A stretch of DNA of 64,000 nucleotides from Flavobacterium cupriresistens (GCF_020911925.1 NZ_CP087134.1:5146001-5210000), one strand, 5' to 3'; shown: positions 9,010 through 19,019, numbered from the stretch's first letter. The notes: generated by a model not told the origin, from the sequence alone. A program made the numbers and translations.

Positions 9010-12000
9010 ATGATCCATTTCTTTGAAAACCAAAGCAAAACTGTTTTTGCCGTACAAACGCAAAACGAAATTTCAGCTCAAGACATTTCAAAATTAAACT
9101 GGCTTTTTGCCGACTCCAATAAGGTCGAAAAATCCGCACTGACGGATTTTTTTGTTGGCCCACGTGCCACTATGATTACACCTTGGAGTACAAATGCAGT
9201 AGAAATTACTCAGAATATGGGTATTTCGGGCATTATCAGAATTGAAGAATTTCACCCGGCAACGGAGGATTTTACCGATTTTGACCCGATGCTTTTGCAA
9301 AAATTCAGCCAATTAGATCAGGAAATTTTCACGATCAACGTACAACCGGAACCGATTCTCGATATCGATGATATTGCGGCATACAATAAAACGGAAGGTT
9401 TAGCTTTAAGTGAAGAAGAGGTAGCTTATTTGGATAATTTAGCCGTAAAACTTGGAAGAAAACTAACCGATTCTGAAATTTTTGCTTTCTCACAAGCGAA
9501 TTCAGAGCACTGTCGTCACAAGATTTTCAACGGAACTTTTATTATTGACGGTGAAGAAAAAGAAACTTCTCTATTCAAACTAATCAAAAAAACATCACAG
9601 GAAAATCCTAACGATATTGTTTCTGCTTACAAAGACAACGTTGCTTTTGTAAAAGGACCAAAAGTGCAGCAGTTTGCACCAAAAACTGCCGATAAACCTG
9701 ATTTTTATGAAGTAAAAGAATTTGATTCGGTTATTTCATTAAAAGCAGAAACACACAATTTCCCAACAACTGTAGAGCCTTTCAATGGAGCTGCAACCGG
9801 ATCAGGAGGAGAAATTCGTGACCGTTTAGCGGGTGGTCAAGGTTCATTGCCATTGGCAGGAACTGCTGTTTATATGACTTCTTACTCTCGTTTAAACGCA
9901 GAACGTAAGTGGGAAAATGCTGTTGAAGAAAGAAAATGGTTGTACCAGACTCCAATGGATATTTTAATCAAAGCATCAAACGGAGCTTCTGATTTTGGAA
10001 ATAAATTTGGTCAGCCTTTAATTACTGGTTCTGTTTTAACTTTCGAACACGAAGAAAACAACCGCAAAATTGGTTACGACAAAGTAATCATGCAAGCGGG
10101 TGGAATCGGATACGGAAAACTGGATCAATCCATCAAAAAGAAACCACAGGAAGGCGATAAAATCGTGATACTAGGTGGAGAAAATTATAGAATCGGAATG
10201 GGTGGTGCTGCAGTTTCATCTGCAGATACAGGCGCTTTTGGTTCAGGAATTGAATTAAACGCGATTCAACGTTCTAATCCGGAAATGCAAAAACGTGCCG
10301 CAAATGCGATTCGTGGTTTAGTTGAAAGCGACAATAATCCAATTGTTTCTATTCACGATCACGGTGCGGGTGGACACTTAAACTGTCTTTCTGAATTGGT
10401 GGAAGAAACCGGAGGTTTAATCGATTTAGATAAATTACCTGTTGGAGACCCTACCCTTTCTGCAAAAGAAATTATCGGTAACGAATCTCAGGAAAGAATG
10501 GGATTGGTTATTGGCCAAAAAGACATTGACACCTTACAAAGAATTGCCGACAGAGAGCGTTCTCCAATGTATCAGGTGGGTGATGTTACGGGTGATCATC
10601 GTTTTACTTTCCAATCTAAATCAAATGGTTCAAAACCGATGGATTATGCTTTGGAAGATTTCTTCGGAAGTTCACCAAAAACGGTAATGACAGACAAAAC
10701 AATCGACAGAAAATATGCTGATGTTTCTTACTCGGCAAATGATTTCGAAAGTTATTTACAAGACGTTTTACGTTTAGAAGCGGTTGCCTCAAAAGACTGG
10801 CTGACTAATAAAGTAGACCGTTGTGTAGGTGGAAAAGTGGCTAAACAGCAAAATGCAGGTCCGTTACATTTACCATTGAACAATGTGGGTGTAATGGCTT
10901 TAGATTATTTAGGTAAAGAAGGAATCGCAACTTCTATCGGTCACGCTCCTATTGCCGCTTTAATTGATCCGGTTGCAGGAAGTAGAAATGCTATCGCAGA
11001 GTCGTTATCAAACATCGTTTGGGCTCCGATTAAAGACGGAATGAAAGGAATTTCACTTTCAGCTAACTGGATGTGGGCTTGTAAAAATGAAGGAGAAGAT
11101 GCTCGTTTGTACGCTGCTGTTGAAGGTTGTTCTGAATTTGCTATCGAATTAGGAATCAATATTCCAACAGGAAAAGATTCCCTTTCGATGAAACAAAAAT
11201 ATCCAAACGACGAAGTAATTGCACCGGGAACGGTTATTATTTCTGCCGGAGGAAATTGTATCGACATTAAAAAAGTAGTAGAACCGGTTTTACAGAAAAA
11301 CGGAGATGCTATTTATTATATCAATTTGTCTCAGGATGCTTTCCAATTAGGAGGTTCTTCTTTTGCACAAACCAGAAACACAATCGGAAACAAAACATCT
11401 ACTATAAAAGATGCTTCTTTCTTTAAAACTGCCTTTAACACCATTCAGCAATTAATTTTAGAAGATCAGATTCTTGCCGGACACGATATCGGAAGTGGTG
11501 GTTTGATCACTACTTTACTAGAAATGTGTTTTGCAGATGTAAATCTTGGAGCTAAAATTGATTTTTCTGCTTTCGCTGAAAAAGACTTGTTAAAAATTCT
11601 TTTCGCAGAAAACATCGGAATCGTTTTTCAAGCTAAAGATAATGCAGCTGTTGAAGCAAAATTAAGCGCCAACAATGTTGAGTTCTTCAAAATAGGTTCC
11701 GTACAAAATACCGCCACCTTGGAATTTGGAGCTTACAAATTGGATATTGCGAAGTACAGAGATATCTGGTTTGAGACTTCTTATTTATTAGATCAAAAAC
11801 AATCTAAAAACGGAAGAGCTCAGGCCCGTTTCGAAAACTATAAAAATCAAGTATTAAACTATACTTTCCCGGCACACTTTACAGGTAAAAAACCTGTCAT
11901 CTCGAGCGAAGTCGAGAGACCAAAAGCCGCTATTATTCGTGAAAAAGGAAGTAATTCTGAGCGTGAAATGGCAAATGCTATGTACTTAGCCGGTTTTGAT

Positions 12001-12663
12001 GTAAAAGACGTTCACATGACCGATTTGATCTCAGGTCGTGAAACATTAGAAGACATTCAGTTTATTGGTGCAGTTGGAGGATTCTCTAATTCAGACGTTT
12101 TAGGTTCTGCCAAAGGTTGGGCCGGTGCTTTCTTATACAACGAAAAAGCAAAAACAGCTTTAGCTAATTTCTTCAAAAGAGAAGATACTTTATCGGTTGG
12201 AATCTGTAACGGATGTCAGTTGTTTATGGAATTAGAAGTAATCAATCCGGAACATAAAGTACACGGAAAAATGCTTCATAACGAAAGTAATAAACACGAG
12301 AGTATCTTTACTTCGGTAACCGTTCAGGAAAACAATTCGGTTATGCTATCTACATTAGCGGGAAGTACTTTAGGAGTTTGGGTTTCACACGGAGAAGGAA
12401 AATTCAACTTACCGGAACCGGAAGAAAATTACAACATCGTTTCTAAATATGCTTACGAAGGTTATCCGGCAAACCCTAATGGTTCGGATTACAACACGGC
12501 AATGATGTGTGATAAAACAGGAAGACATTTGGTAATGATGCCACATATTGAGCGTTCAACGTTCCAATGGAACTGGGCACATTATCCAAAAGACAGAAAT
12601 GACGAAGTTTCGCCTTGGCATGAAGCTTTTGTCAATGCCAGAAAATGGATTGAGAAAAACTAA
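9010..12663 (+). CDS. purL: Phosphoribosylformylglycinamidine synthase (large single-chain type)
   Basis: ATP- and glutamine-dependent FGAM synthase, the fourth step of de novo purine synthesis. At 1217 residues it is the long fused type carrying both synthetase and glutaminase. Visible in order are an N-terminal PurS-like domain, the FGAR-AT linker (FAFSQANSEHCRHKIFNG), AIRS/PurM-like repeats with ETHNFPTTVEPFNGAATGSGGEIRD and ISIHDHGAGG-type segments, and a C-terminal class I glutaminase with nucleophile Cys in VGICNGCQLF and a later SHGEGKF/HIERS pair. The start MIHFFENQSKTVF is chosen because the promoter lies just upstream. A short palindromic repeat sits in frame in the linker before the glutaminase domain. 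Confidence 0.95.
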   Translation: MIHFFENQSKTVFAVQTQNEISAQDISKLNWLFADSNKVEKSALTDFFVGPRATMITPWSTNAVEITQNMGISGIIRIEEFHPATEDFTDFDPMLLQKFSQLDQEIFTINVQPEPILDIDDIAAYNKTEGLALSEEEVAYLDNLAVKLGRKLTDSEIFAFSQANSEHCRHKIFNGTFIIDGEEKETSLFKLIKKTSQENPNDIVSAYKDNVAFVKGPKVQQFAPKTADKPDFYEVKEFDSVISLKAETHNFPTTVEPFNGAATGSGGEIRDRLAGGQGSLPLAGTAVYMTSYSRLNAERKWENAVEERKWLYQTPMDILIKASNGASDFGNKFGQPLITGSVLTFEHEENNRKIGYDKVIMQAGGIGYGKLDQSIKKKPQEGDKIVILGGENYRIGMGGAAVSSADTGAFGSGIELNAIQRSNPEMQKRAANAIRGLVESDNNPIVSIHDHGAGGHLNCLSELVEETGGLIDLDKLPVGDPTLSAKEIIGNESQERMGLVIGQKDIDTLQRIADRERSPMYQVGDVTGDHRFTFQSKSNGSKPMDYALEDFFGSSPKTVMTDKTIDRKYADVSYSANDFESYLQDVLRLEAVASKDWLTNKVDRCVGGKVAKQQNAGPLHLPLNNVGVMALDYLGKEGIATSIGHAPIAALIDPVAGSRNAIAESLSNIVWAPIKDGMKGISLSANWMWACKNEGEDARLYAAVEGCSEFAIELGINIPTGKDSLSMKQKYPNDEVIAPGTVIISAGGNCIDIKKVVEPVLQKNGDAIYYINLSQDAFQLGGSSFAQTRNTIGNKTSTIKDASFFKTAFNTIQQLILEDQILAGHDIGSGGLITTLLEMCFADVNLGAKIDFSAFAEKDLLKILFAENIGIVFQAKDNAAVEAKLSANNVEFFKIGSVQNTATLEFGAYKLDIAKYRDIWFETSYLLDQKQSKNGRAQARFENYKNQVLNYTFPAHFTGKKPVISSEVERPKAAIIREKGSNSEREMANAMYLAGFDVKDVHMTDLISGRETLEDIQFIGAVGGFSNSDVLGSAKGWAGAFLYNEKAKTALANFFKREDTLSVGICNGCQLFMELEVINPEHKVHGKMLHNESNKHESIFTSVTVQENNSVMLSTLAGSTLGVWVSHGEGKFNLPEPEENYNIVSKYAYEGYPANPNGSDYNTAMMCDKTGRHLVMMPHIERSTFQWNWAHYPKDRNDEVSPWHEAFVNARKWIEKN
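11896..11919. repeat. Dispersed palindromic repeat inserted in frame within purL
   Basis: gtcatctcgagcgaagtcga followed by gaga encodes VISSEVER between the synthetase and glutaminase parts of PurL. The same family (gtcat..cgaa..) occurs in non-coding DNA at 31100-31191, 41.2-41.4 kb and 60260-60361. This copy is one arm only and keeps the reading frame. Confidence 0.7.
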
Positions 12664-12676
12664 ATATAACAAAAAC

Positions 12677-12714
12677 GCCTCAGTACTATCCCCAAATAGC
12701 TGAGGCATTTTTTT
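12677..12714. terminator. Bidirectional terminator between purL and a small ORF
   Basis: Stem gcctcag (12677-12683) and ctgaggc (12700-12706) followed by seven T on the plus strand and preceded by an A-run, so it can serve both convergent genes. The minus-strand small ORF ends right at its edge. Confidence 0.8.
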
Positions 12715-12988
12715 ATTTTCTTGCTAACGAAGCAAGACCGGTAACTATACCCGAAGCGGCAAAAGCTGCTAATCCGGAAGCGACTGCATTTTGACCAGCA
12801 AAATACTGATTATCAATCGTTAGATTACTAAATACTGTTCCACCTACAACTCCGGCTATTATTCCCAAACCAAGAACGGTGTAAATCCACCAAGGTTCCG
12901 GATCTGGATGTGGCGGTACTTTCCATGGTCTCCAACCAGGATATTTAGTACCACACCAGCCCATCATTAAAAAAAAAGCAGTTTCCAT
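12713..12988 (-). CDS. Small membrane protein of unknown function
   Basis: Not recognised. A 91-residue protein with a Trp/Pro-rich N-terminal part (GWRPWKVPPHPDPEPWW) followed by a hydrophobic segment (IYTVLGLGIIAGVVGGTVF, about residues 36-54) and a second, small-residue-rich hydrophobic segment (ASGLAAFAASGIVTGLASLA). Gly/Ala-rich helices of this sort suggest a small inner-membrane protein. It stands alone and convergent to purL, sharing its terminator. Confidence 0.55.
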   Translation of the reverse strand: METAFFLMMGWCGTKYPGWRPWKVPPHPDPEPWWIYTVLGLGIIAGVVGGTVFSNLTIDNQYFAGQNAVASGLAAFAASGIVTGLASLARK

Positions 12989-13140
12989 GATCTTATTTTT
13001 AAATTAAAGCCTACTCGTTTGCTTTTCGGCTTACGCATTTAATTATTTGATAAAATTACCGCAATCCAACTTTTTGCTCCTTCTGCTTTTTCCTGTTTTT
13101 TTTAGGGGAAAAACACCCTTTTTTATTCCTAACCTGAATT

Positions 13141-13285
13141 CGATTATTAAGTAACTGATTGATGTATTGCGATTTTCCTGCCAAGCCTTTTTTTAACTCT
13201 GCTAAAGTCTAAAACATAAATAATGATATCTACAAGATCAAAAAAAGACCTTGCAGGAGACAGGAATAACACATTAAACACTGAT
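13141..13285. repeat. MITE-like inverted-repeat element, copy 1
   Basis: Left end cctgccaagcctttttttaa (13177 on) and right end ending aaaaaaagaccttgcagg at 13257 are imperfect inverted repeats. The flank gattattaagtaactg matches the flank of a second copy near 18823. The remainder of 12989-13420 is AT-rich and shows no gene. Confidence 0.55.
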
Positions 13286-13408
13286 AAACAATATCTTAAA
13301 CCCACACTATTAATCAAGTTCAGGCTTATAATCTAATCTTTAGCACGGACTAAGATTAATTTAATACTATCTTAAGCCAGTTTCTTCCCGCTTAATTCAT
13401 CTGACAAA

Positions 13409-13416
13409 TATCTTTG
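13409..13416 (+). promoter_or_regulatory. Possible -7 element of the TonB-dependent receptor gene
   Basis: TATCTTTG matches TAnnTTTG but lies only 4 nt before ATG 13421. If it is used, the mRNA is nearly leaderless, or translation starts at the in-frame ATG at 13433 (MPKITLLITLL), which still gives a full signal peptide. No good TTG was seen at the -33 position. Confidence 0.35.
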
Positions 13417-13420
13417 CCTT

Positions 13421-15826
13421 ATGAAAAAATACATGCCTAAAATAACACTGCTCATCACTTTACTTATCATAAGTCAATACACCTTTGCTCAAAATTCACC
13501 TTCCATAAAAGGAACTGTTTCTGACGGTAAAACTCCAATTGAATTTGTTTCTGTAATCTTGAAAAAAAGTAATGACTCTACCAAAGTTGCTTCTTATGCC
13601 GTAACAGATGCATTAGGAAATTTTTCTTTAGAAAAAGTTGTTTCAGGCGATTATCAGTTACAATTCGAATTAATTGGTTTTAAAACTGCCTCTAAAAAAA
13701 TAACATTTACAAACACCGGCATAAATCTCGGCACAACGGTTTTACAAAACGACACGAACGTATTAAATGCCGTTATTGTAAATTCTAACAAAAAACAAAT
13801 TCAAAAAACCGATGAAGGATTTGTTTTTAATGCCACATCAAATATTTCACAAACCGGCGGAACCGCTACAGACATGCTAAAAAGCATTCCAACCGTCGCC
13901 GTAGATGCTGACGGAGGCATTTCGCTACGCGGAAAAACACCAATGATACTAATTAACGGAAAAAACTCTGCCATCACCAATATGGATCAGATCGCAGCAA
14001 GCAGTATCGAAAGCATAGAAGTAATCAGCAATCCGACTGCCAAATACGATGCCAATGCCGAAAGCGGAATAATCAATATAAAACTCAAGAAAAACAATCA
14101 GGCCGGTCTTAACGGTGCTGTAGTTTTAGGTGGAGGATTTGGAGCGAAAGACAGAATGAACAGCTCCGTGCAATTAAATCAGAAAACAGAAAAATGGAAT
14201 TTTGGTTTGGGTTATGACAATCGCTTTGCCGGACGAACAAAGAAAATAAAAGGCGAAAGAACCAATTATTTTATTGCTGACGAACATTATATCGATCAAA
14301 ACAGAAGCGATCAACGAACAGAAGGATTACAAAATCTAAAATTTAATATTGATTTTTCGCCAAGCGAAAGAAATACATTCTCTTTTGAAGCACTCGGAAA
14401 TTTAGAAAATCAGGACAACGACGAAACTTTGCATACCGCAGTTCACACCAATACGAACCGCTTTTTTTCAAACAACATCAGACATTCTTTGGAACTGGAA
14501 CGTTCAAAAGCAGCAGAACTGGCTTTTAATTATGATCGAAAATTTTCTGATAATAGAAAAAGTCTAAATGCAGGTATTACTTCCTCGTTCAATTTTCATA
14601 GAGAGAATACCGATATTGATACAAATAATTATGATGAGAATGAAGTCATAATTGGAAATCCCGACCTTCAAAAAACACATAACTATGAAAAGGAAAATAT
14701 CTCGAATGCCTTTTTAAACTATGCCGTTCCAATTTCAGAAAAAACGACAATGGAAACCGGATACAAAGGAACTTTTCGTTTTTTTAATTCCGATTTTCAG
14801 AGTGCGGACCAAATCAATAGCGATTATGTAGTTAATCCTTTAGCTAGCAACATTTTTGATTTTAACGAACAAATCAATGCGGCCTATGGTCTTTTGAATT
14901 CCTTTATTGGCACTGCCGAAAATCCAAAATGGAAATACAATCTGGGCATCCGTGCCGAACAGGTCACTAACAATGGAAAAACACAAAACAACAGCGACAA
15001 TTTCTCGAACAATTATTTAAAGCTCTTTCCGTCAGCATCCTTACAACTGAACCTAAAGTCAGATGAGTTTCTGAAATTGGGCTACAGCAAACGTATCAAC
15101 CGTCCGGATTTAGACAATCTGAATCCTTTTATCGACATTACAGATGCATTGAATCCGCATGGAGGAAATCCTTATCTAAAACCTGAAATTATACATATTG
15201 TAGAATTAGGCTACAATAAAGAATGGGAGAACTATTCCATCTCAACAAATGCTTTTTACAGAAATGCCAACAACACCATCAAACAATACGCGGAACTTCA
15301 GGACAATGGCGTTGTTTTACTGAAACCGCAGAATATCGGCACAACTACTACGTATGGTTTGGAAACCATCTTTAGTCTAAAACCCTTTAAATTTTACAAT
15401 GCAAACCTTAGTATAACTGCTTTTCAACAAAATATTGACGCCTCTAATCTGGCTCAGGATGTGGTCAATAAGGCTTTTAACTGGTATGGAAAAATCATTA
15501 ATAATTTTGCTCCGTGGCAAGGAGGAAAACTTCAGATAATTGGAAATTACAATTCTGCATTGGCTACTCCACAAGGAAAAAGGATTCCGATTTATAACGT
15601 AGACATGGGTTTCCAACAAAAATTAGGAAAAGGAAATGCCCGTTTAGGACTGGTCGTAACCGATATGTTTAACACACTCGAAAGCGGCTATAAAAACAAC
15701 ACGGCTCTTTTTAGTAACAACCGAACCTCAAAATCAGACACACGCGCTCTAATGCTTACTTTTGCTTACACATTCAAATCTGATTTTAAAGAAAAACTAC
15801 TGGAAAATCAATTTTCAACAGAGTAA
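13421..15826 (+). CDS. TonB-dependent receptor, outer membrane beta-barrel family
   Basis: An 801-residue outer-membrane receptor. A signal peptide (to about residue 23, ...YTFAQ) is followed by a carboxypeptidase-regulatory-like beta-sandwich (SPSIKGTVSDGKTPIEFVSVILKKS, about 27-105). Next comes a TonB plug (ATDMLKSIPTVAVDADGGISLRGKTPMILINGK...IESIEVISNPTAKYDANAESGIINIKLKK), then a 550-residue barrel of alternating strands, as in the OMP_b-brl_3 group. No SusD partner lies next to it, so the substrate is unknown; metal or small-peptide uptake is possible. It stands alone and ends in a region of dispersed repeats. Confidence 0.88.
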   Translation: MKKYMPKITLLITLLIISQYTFAQNSPSIKGTVSDGKTPIEFVSVILKKSNDSTKVASYAVTDALGNFSLEKVVSGDYQLQFELIGFKTASKKITFTNTGINLGTTVLQNDTNVLNAVIVNSNKKQIQKTDEGFVFNATSNISQTGGTATDMLKSIPTVAVDADGGISLRGKTPMILINGKNSAITNMDQIAASSIESIEVISNPTAKYDANAESGIINIKLKKNNQAGLNGAVVLGGGFGAKDRMNSSVQLNQKTEKWNFGLGYDNRFAGRTKKIKGERTNYFIADEHYIDQNRSDQRTEGLQNLKFNIDFSPSERNTFSFEALGNLENQDNDETLHTAVHTNTNRFFSNNIRHSLELERSKAAELAFNYDRKFSDNRKSLNAGITSSFNFHRENTDIDTNNYDENEVIIGNPDLQKTHNYEKENISNAFLNYAVPISEKTTMETGYKGTFRFFNSDFQSADQINSDYVVNPLASNIFDFNEQINAAYGLLNSFIGTAENPKWKYNLGIRAEQVTNNGKTQNNSDNFSNNYLKLFPSASLQLNLKSDEFLKLGYSKRINRPDLDNLNPFIDITDALNPHGGNPYLKPEIIHIVELGYNKEWENYSISTNAFYRNANNTIKQYAELQDNGVVLLKPQNIGTTTTYGLETIFSLKPFKFYNANLSITAFQQNIDASNLAQDVVNKAFNWYGKIINNFAPWQGGKLQIIGNYNSALATPQGKRIPIYNVDMGFQQKLGKGNARLGLVVTDMFNTLESGYKNNTALFSNNRTSKSDTRALMLTFAYTFKSDFKEKLLENQFSTE

Positions 15827-15910
15827 CCCTTCTCCAAGATCACCGCAGTCTAAAAAAAATTTCAAAAAAAAGAAAAGAAAAAAATCAGTTTCATCAGTGT
15901 TTTTGCGACA

Positions 15911-16006
15911 GCAAATCCACGTAATCCGCGTCCTATCTATACGCATTCTTTGCACACAGACAAAACAGATTCGCTATCGCGAAGACGCGGATTAAAACGG
16001 ATAAAA
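15911..16006. repeat. Dispersed 'nucleotide-rich' repeat, copy
   Basis: The stretch gcaaatccacgtaatccgcg ... gattcgctatcgcgaagacg ... attaaaacggat resembles segments at 30889-30990 and 62550-62642. It lies in the gene-free interval 15827-16167. Nothing else was found there except an A-rich stretch directly after the receptor gene. Confidence 0.5.
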
Positions 16007-16167
16007 AAGCTAATTTTCTTAGATAGCAATCTTTGGAAATGAAATGTTAAAAAAAAATATCATTCTTGTAATTTGGAGTCATTTTTTATTGAAATTTGAA
16101 CTATATTCGCTTAAAAAACCTGCAAAAGGGTTTTTTGAGGCCCCAAAAACACTAAAATCTACATAGA

Positions 16168-16602
16168 ATGAAAATTTTAAAAGCATTTCTTTTTGTCTTA
16201 TTTTTTATTGCCACGCAATCTTATTCTCAGGAAATCAACATTGATAAAATTGTTTACAAAGGTCGCGAACGTTACATCACCACTACTATTTCCTATCCGA
16301 TGCAAGGAACTTATTTGCCTATTGGAAAAAAAGAACCTAGTACAGTTCTAAATCCAGATGGGACAGGTATCATTCAGGATGATGATTTAAGCAAAAAAAA
16401 GATAAATTGGGGCGTTGAATGTACAGAAGAAGGTGTTGCTGTTTTTAAAGAAGGTTTCAACAGTGCCTCTTATACCTTTTGGTACAGAACAAACGATAGC
16501 GATGAATGGAATTACACGCAACTTTCCATTCATTTTGTCAAAAAGAAAATGTTCTTAATGGGAGAGAGAGTAAAAACTTATGAAGATTTTCATGTGCAAT
16601 AA
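16168..16602 (+). CDS. Secreted protein of unknown function
   Basis: Not recognised. 144 residues with a clear signal peptide, MKILKAFLFVLFFIATQSYSQ, cleaved after about residue 21. The mature part is acidic/basic mixed with aromatic strand-like segments (ITTTISYPMQGTYLPIGKKE, ASYTFWYRTNDSDEWNYTQLSIHF) and one cysteine (VECTEE). It is likely periplasmic or surface-exposed. It lies between two unrelated genes with 170 bp downstream to the acyl-CoA ligase. Confidence 0.65.
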   Translation: MKILKAFLFVLFFIATQSYSQEINIDKIVYKGRERYITTTISYPMQGTYLPIGKKEPSTVLNPDGTGIIQDDDLSKKKINWGVECTEEGVAVFKEGFNSASYTFWYRTNDSDEWNYTQLSIHFVKKKMFLMGERVKTYEDFHVQ

Positions 16603-16772
16603 GCAGCAGGTAAAAATTAAACATTTCTTGATTTTTTCTGAAATTTACTAGTGAAAAGAAAACGTTTTCGTTGATTTTTAATAGTACTTATAATTTTTGC
16701 CATAAAATTCTACAAAATTAAAAATTATACCCATTTTTTATTTAATTTGCAATAAAATTCAATATTTTAAAC

Positions 16773-18551
16773 ATGGTTTCAATCACACGCCTTTTTGATT
16801 TTCCTTATTATCAACAAGAGACTTATAATCTACAGGTTGCGCTTGCAACCAAAAAAAATGGAACCTGGGAAAAAACATCAAGCCAGGAATATATTGCTAA
16901 AGCAAATGCTGTTTCAAGAGCATTATTACGCATGGGCATTCAGAAAGATGATAAAATTGCTTTAATCACTTCTAATAACCGCACCGAATGGAATATCATG
17001 GATATTGGTATTTTACAAACCGGAGCACAGAACGTTCCGATTTATCCAACTATATCTGAAGAGGATTACGAATATATTTTAAACCACAGCGGAAGCATTT
17101 ACTGTTTCGTTTCAGACGACGAAGTATACCAAAAAGTAAAAGCAATCCAGGCCAATGTACCGACCTTAAAAGAAGTGTATTCTTTTAATGAAATTGCAGG
17201 CTGCAAACACTGGTCAGAATTACTGACTTTGGGTGCAGATGAAAGCAATCAGTCTGAAGTTGAGGCCAGAAAAGACAGCATTCAAGCCGATGATTTGGCT
17301 ACTATTATTTATACATCAGGAACTACCGGAAGACCTAAAGGGGTTATGCTTTCACACAAAAACATTGTTTCCAATGTTTTAGACAGCTCACCGAGGATTC
17401 CTTTTGATCCGGGAAAAAGTACTGCTTTAAGTTTCCTTCCAATTTGTCATATTTTTGAAAGAATGATTTTGTACATCTATCAATATTATGGTGTTTCGGT
17501 TTATTTTGGAGAATCTATTGATAAAATCAGTGATAACCTGAAAGAAGTTCGTCCAACAGTTATGACAGCTGTTCCGAGACTATTGGAAAAGGTTTACGAT
17601 AAAATCTATGCAAAAGGAGCTGAATTAACAGGAATCAAGAAAAAACTATTCTTCTGGGCTATTGATTTAGGTCTAAGATATGAGCCATACGGAGCAAACG
17701 GTGGCTGGTATGAATTTCAATTAAAAATTGCCCGTAAACTTATTTTCAGCAAATGGAAAGAAGGTTTAGGAGGTAATCTGGATTTAATGGTTTCAGGAAG
17801 TGCCGCTTTACAACCCCGATTAGCTAGAGTTTTTGCTGCTGCAGAAATTCCGGTTATGGAAGGATATGGTTTATCTGAAACATCTCCTGTAATTGCTGTT
17901 AACGACCAAAGAAACAGAGGTTTCAAAATTGGAACTGTTGGAAAAGTAATAAACAACGTTGAAGTAAAAATTGCCCAAGACGGTGAGATTCTTTGCAAAG
18001 GACCAAACGTAATGTTAGGTTACTTTAAAGATCCTGAGAAAACGGCTGAAGCTTTACAGGACGGTTATTTCCACACCGGAGATATTGGAGAAATTGACAG
18101 CGAAGGGTTCCTAAAAATTACCGATCGTAAAAAAGAAATGTTCAAAACTTCAGGCGGAAAATACATTGCTCCTCAATTAATTGAAAATGCGATGAAACAA
18201 TCTCGTTTTATTGAGCAAATCATGGTAATTGGTGAGGGCGAAAAAATGCCAGCAGCTTTTATTCAGCCAAATTTTGAATTCGTAAAAGAATGGGCTAAAA
18301 TCCATAAAATTACTTTAGGAGCTTCAAATAGTGAAATTGCTTCAAACGCTCAAGTAATCAAAAGAATTGATGAAGAAGTAGAAGGCATTAACGAGAAATT
18401 CGGTCACTGGGAAAAAATCAAACGTTTTGAACTAACTCCGGATGTCTGGTCAATCGATGGCGGACAACTTACTCCTACCCTTAAATTGAAACGTAAAATC
18501 ATAAAAGAAATCTACAAAGATCTTTACGTTAAAATCTACGGTAACAACTAA
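16773..18551 (+). CDS. Long-chain acyl-CoA synthetase (AMP-forming)
   Basis: ANL-superfamily ligase of 592 residues that activates long-chain fatty acids with ATP and CoA. The P-loop motif IIYTSGTTGRPKGVMLSH lies near residue 178. The A5 motif is in MEGYGLSETSP and the A7/A8 motifs are in GYFHTGDIGEIDSEGFLKITDRKKE. The C-terminal catalytic lysine region is PTLKLKRKIIKE. It resembles the FAA1/FadD15-type long-chain group. It is monocistronic with a strong terminator. It can feed the beta-oxidation operon at 56.6-62.2 kb, but the two are not physically linked. Confidence 0.92.
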   Translation: MVSITRLFDFPYYQQETYNLQVALATKKNGTWEKTSSQEYIAKANAVSRALLRMGIQKDDKIALITSNNRTEWNIMDIGILQTGAQNVPIYPTISEEDYEYILNHSGSIYCFVSDDEVYQKVKAIQANVPTLKEVYSFNEIAGCKHWSELLTLGADESNQSEVEARKDSIQADDLATIIYTSGTTGRPKGVMLSHKNIVSNVLDSSPRIPFDPGKSTALSFLPICHIFERMILYIYQYYGVSVYFGESIDKISDNLKEVRPTVMTAVPRLLEKVYDKIYAKGAELTGIKKKLFFWAIDLGLRYEPYGANGGWYEFQLKIARKLIFSKWKEGLGGNLDLMVSGSAALQPRLARVFAAAEIPVMEGYGLSETSPVIAVNDQRNRGFKIGTVGKVINNVEVKIAQDGEILCKGPNVMLGYFKDPEKTAEALQDGYFHTGDIGEIDSEGFLKITDRKKEMFKTSGGKYIAPQLIENAMKQSRFIEQIMVIGEGEKMPAAFIQPNFEFVKEWAKIHKITLGASNSEIASNAQVIKRIDEEVEGINEKFGHWEKIKRFELTPDVWSIDGGQLTPTLKLKRKIIKEIYKDLYVKIYGNN

Positions 18552-18572
18552 GAATCAAATTCTATATATTCT

Positions 18573-18608
18573 AAAGGACTGTCTCGCAAGGACGGTCCTT
18601 TTTTTTAT
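18573..18608 (+). terminator. Terminator of the acyl-CoA ligase gene
   Basis: 11-bp stem aaaggactgtc/gacggtccttt (one G-U pair) with a 7-nt loop, then eight T. Confidence 0.85.
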
Positions 18609-18671
18609 TCCGTTATTTCGAAAAGACTGCTTTTAAACGGATCGGGTTCAAAAGTTGTGGAGAAACATAAA

Positions 18672-18743
18672 TCTCGCGAAATCGCAGCGTCGCAAAGTTA
18701 AAAAATCAGAATAAAAACTTGGCGACACTGCGTCTTTGCGAGA
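18672..18743. repeat. Inverted pair of dispersed 'tttgcgag' repeats
   Basis: tctcgcgaaatcgcagcgtc and gacactgcgtctttgcgaga face each other about 30 bp apart and could form a hairpin. Related single arms occur at 8811-8837, 41140-41160 and 41345-41375. It is part of the gene-free 18609-19054 interval. Confidence 0.6.
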
Positions 18744-18853
18744 AATAATTTTCAAGGGCAAAGAGGTAAAGGTCGAGAAATAAAAAAGAGCTCTGAACCT
18801 TACCTAAAAACCTCAGTCAGATTATTAAGTTACGGGTTTTACATGGTAGTTTT

Positions 18854-19019
18854 CCTGCAAGGTTTTTTTTGACCTTGTAGGTCTCATAATTTACTTTTTA
18901 CAGCCACAAAATCTTTTTTAAAACCAGGTGATTTACGTTTTGCACTGTAAGAACTTTTTTTTTCGTACCAATCATCATTACTATTTTAAACCTACAAAGT
19001 CAAAAAAAGACCTTGCAGG
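18854..19019. repeat. MITE-like inverted-repeat element, copy 2
   Basis: Terminal inverted repeats cctgcaaggttttttttgac (18854 on) and ...caaaaaaagaccttgcagg (ending 19019), about 29 bp each, bracket 110 bp of AT-rich DNA without an ORF. The flanking and end sequences match the copy at 13141-13285, pointing to a small non-autonomous mobile or hairpin element family. Confidence 0.65.
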
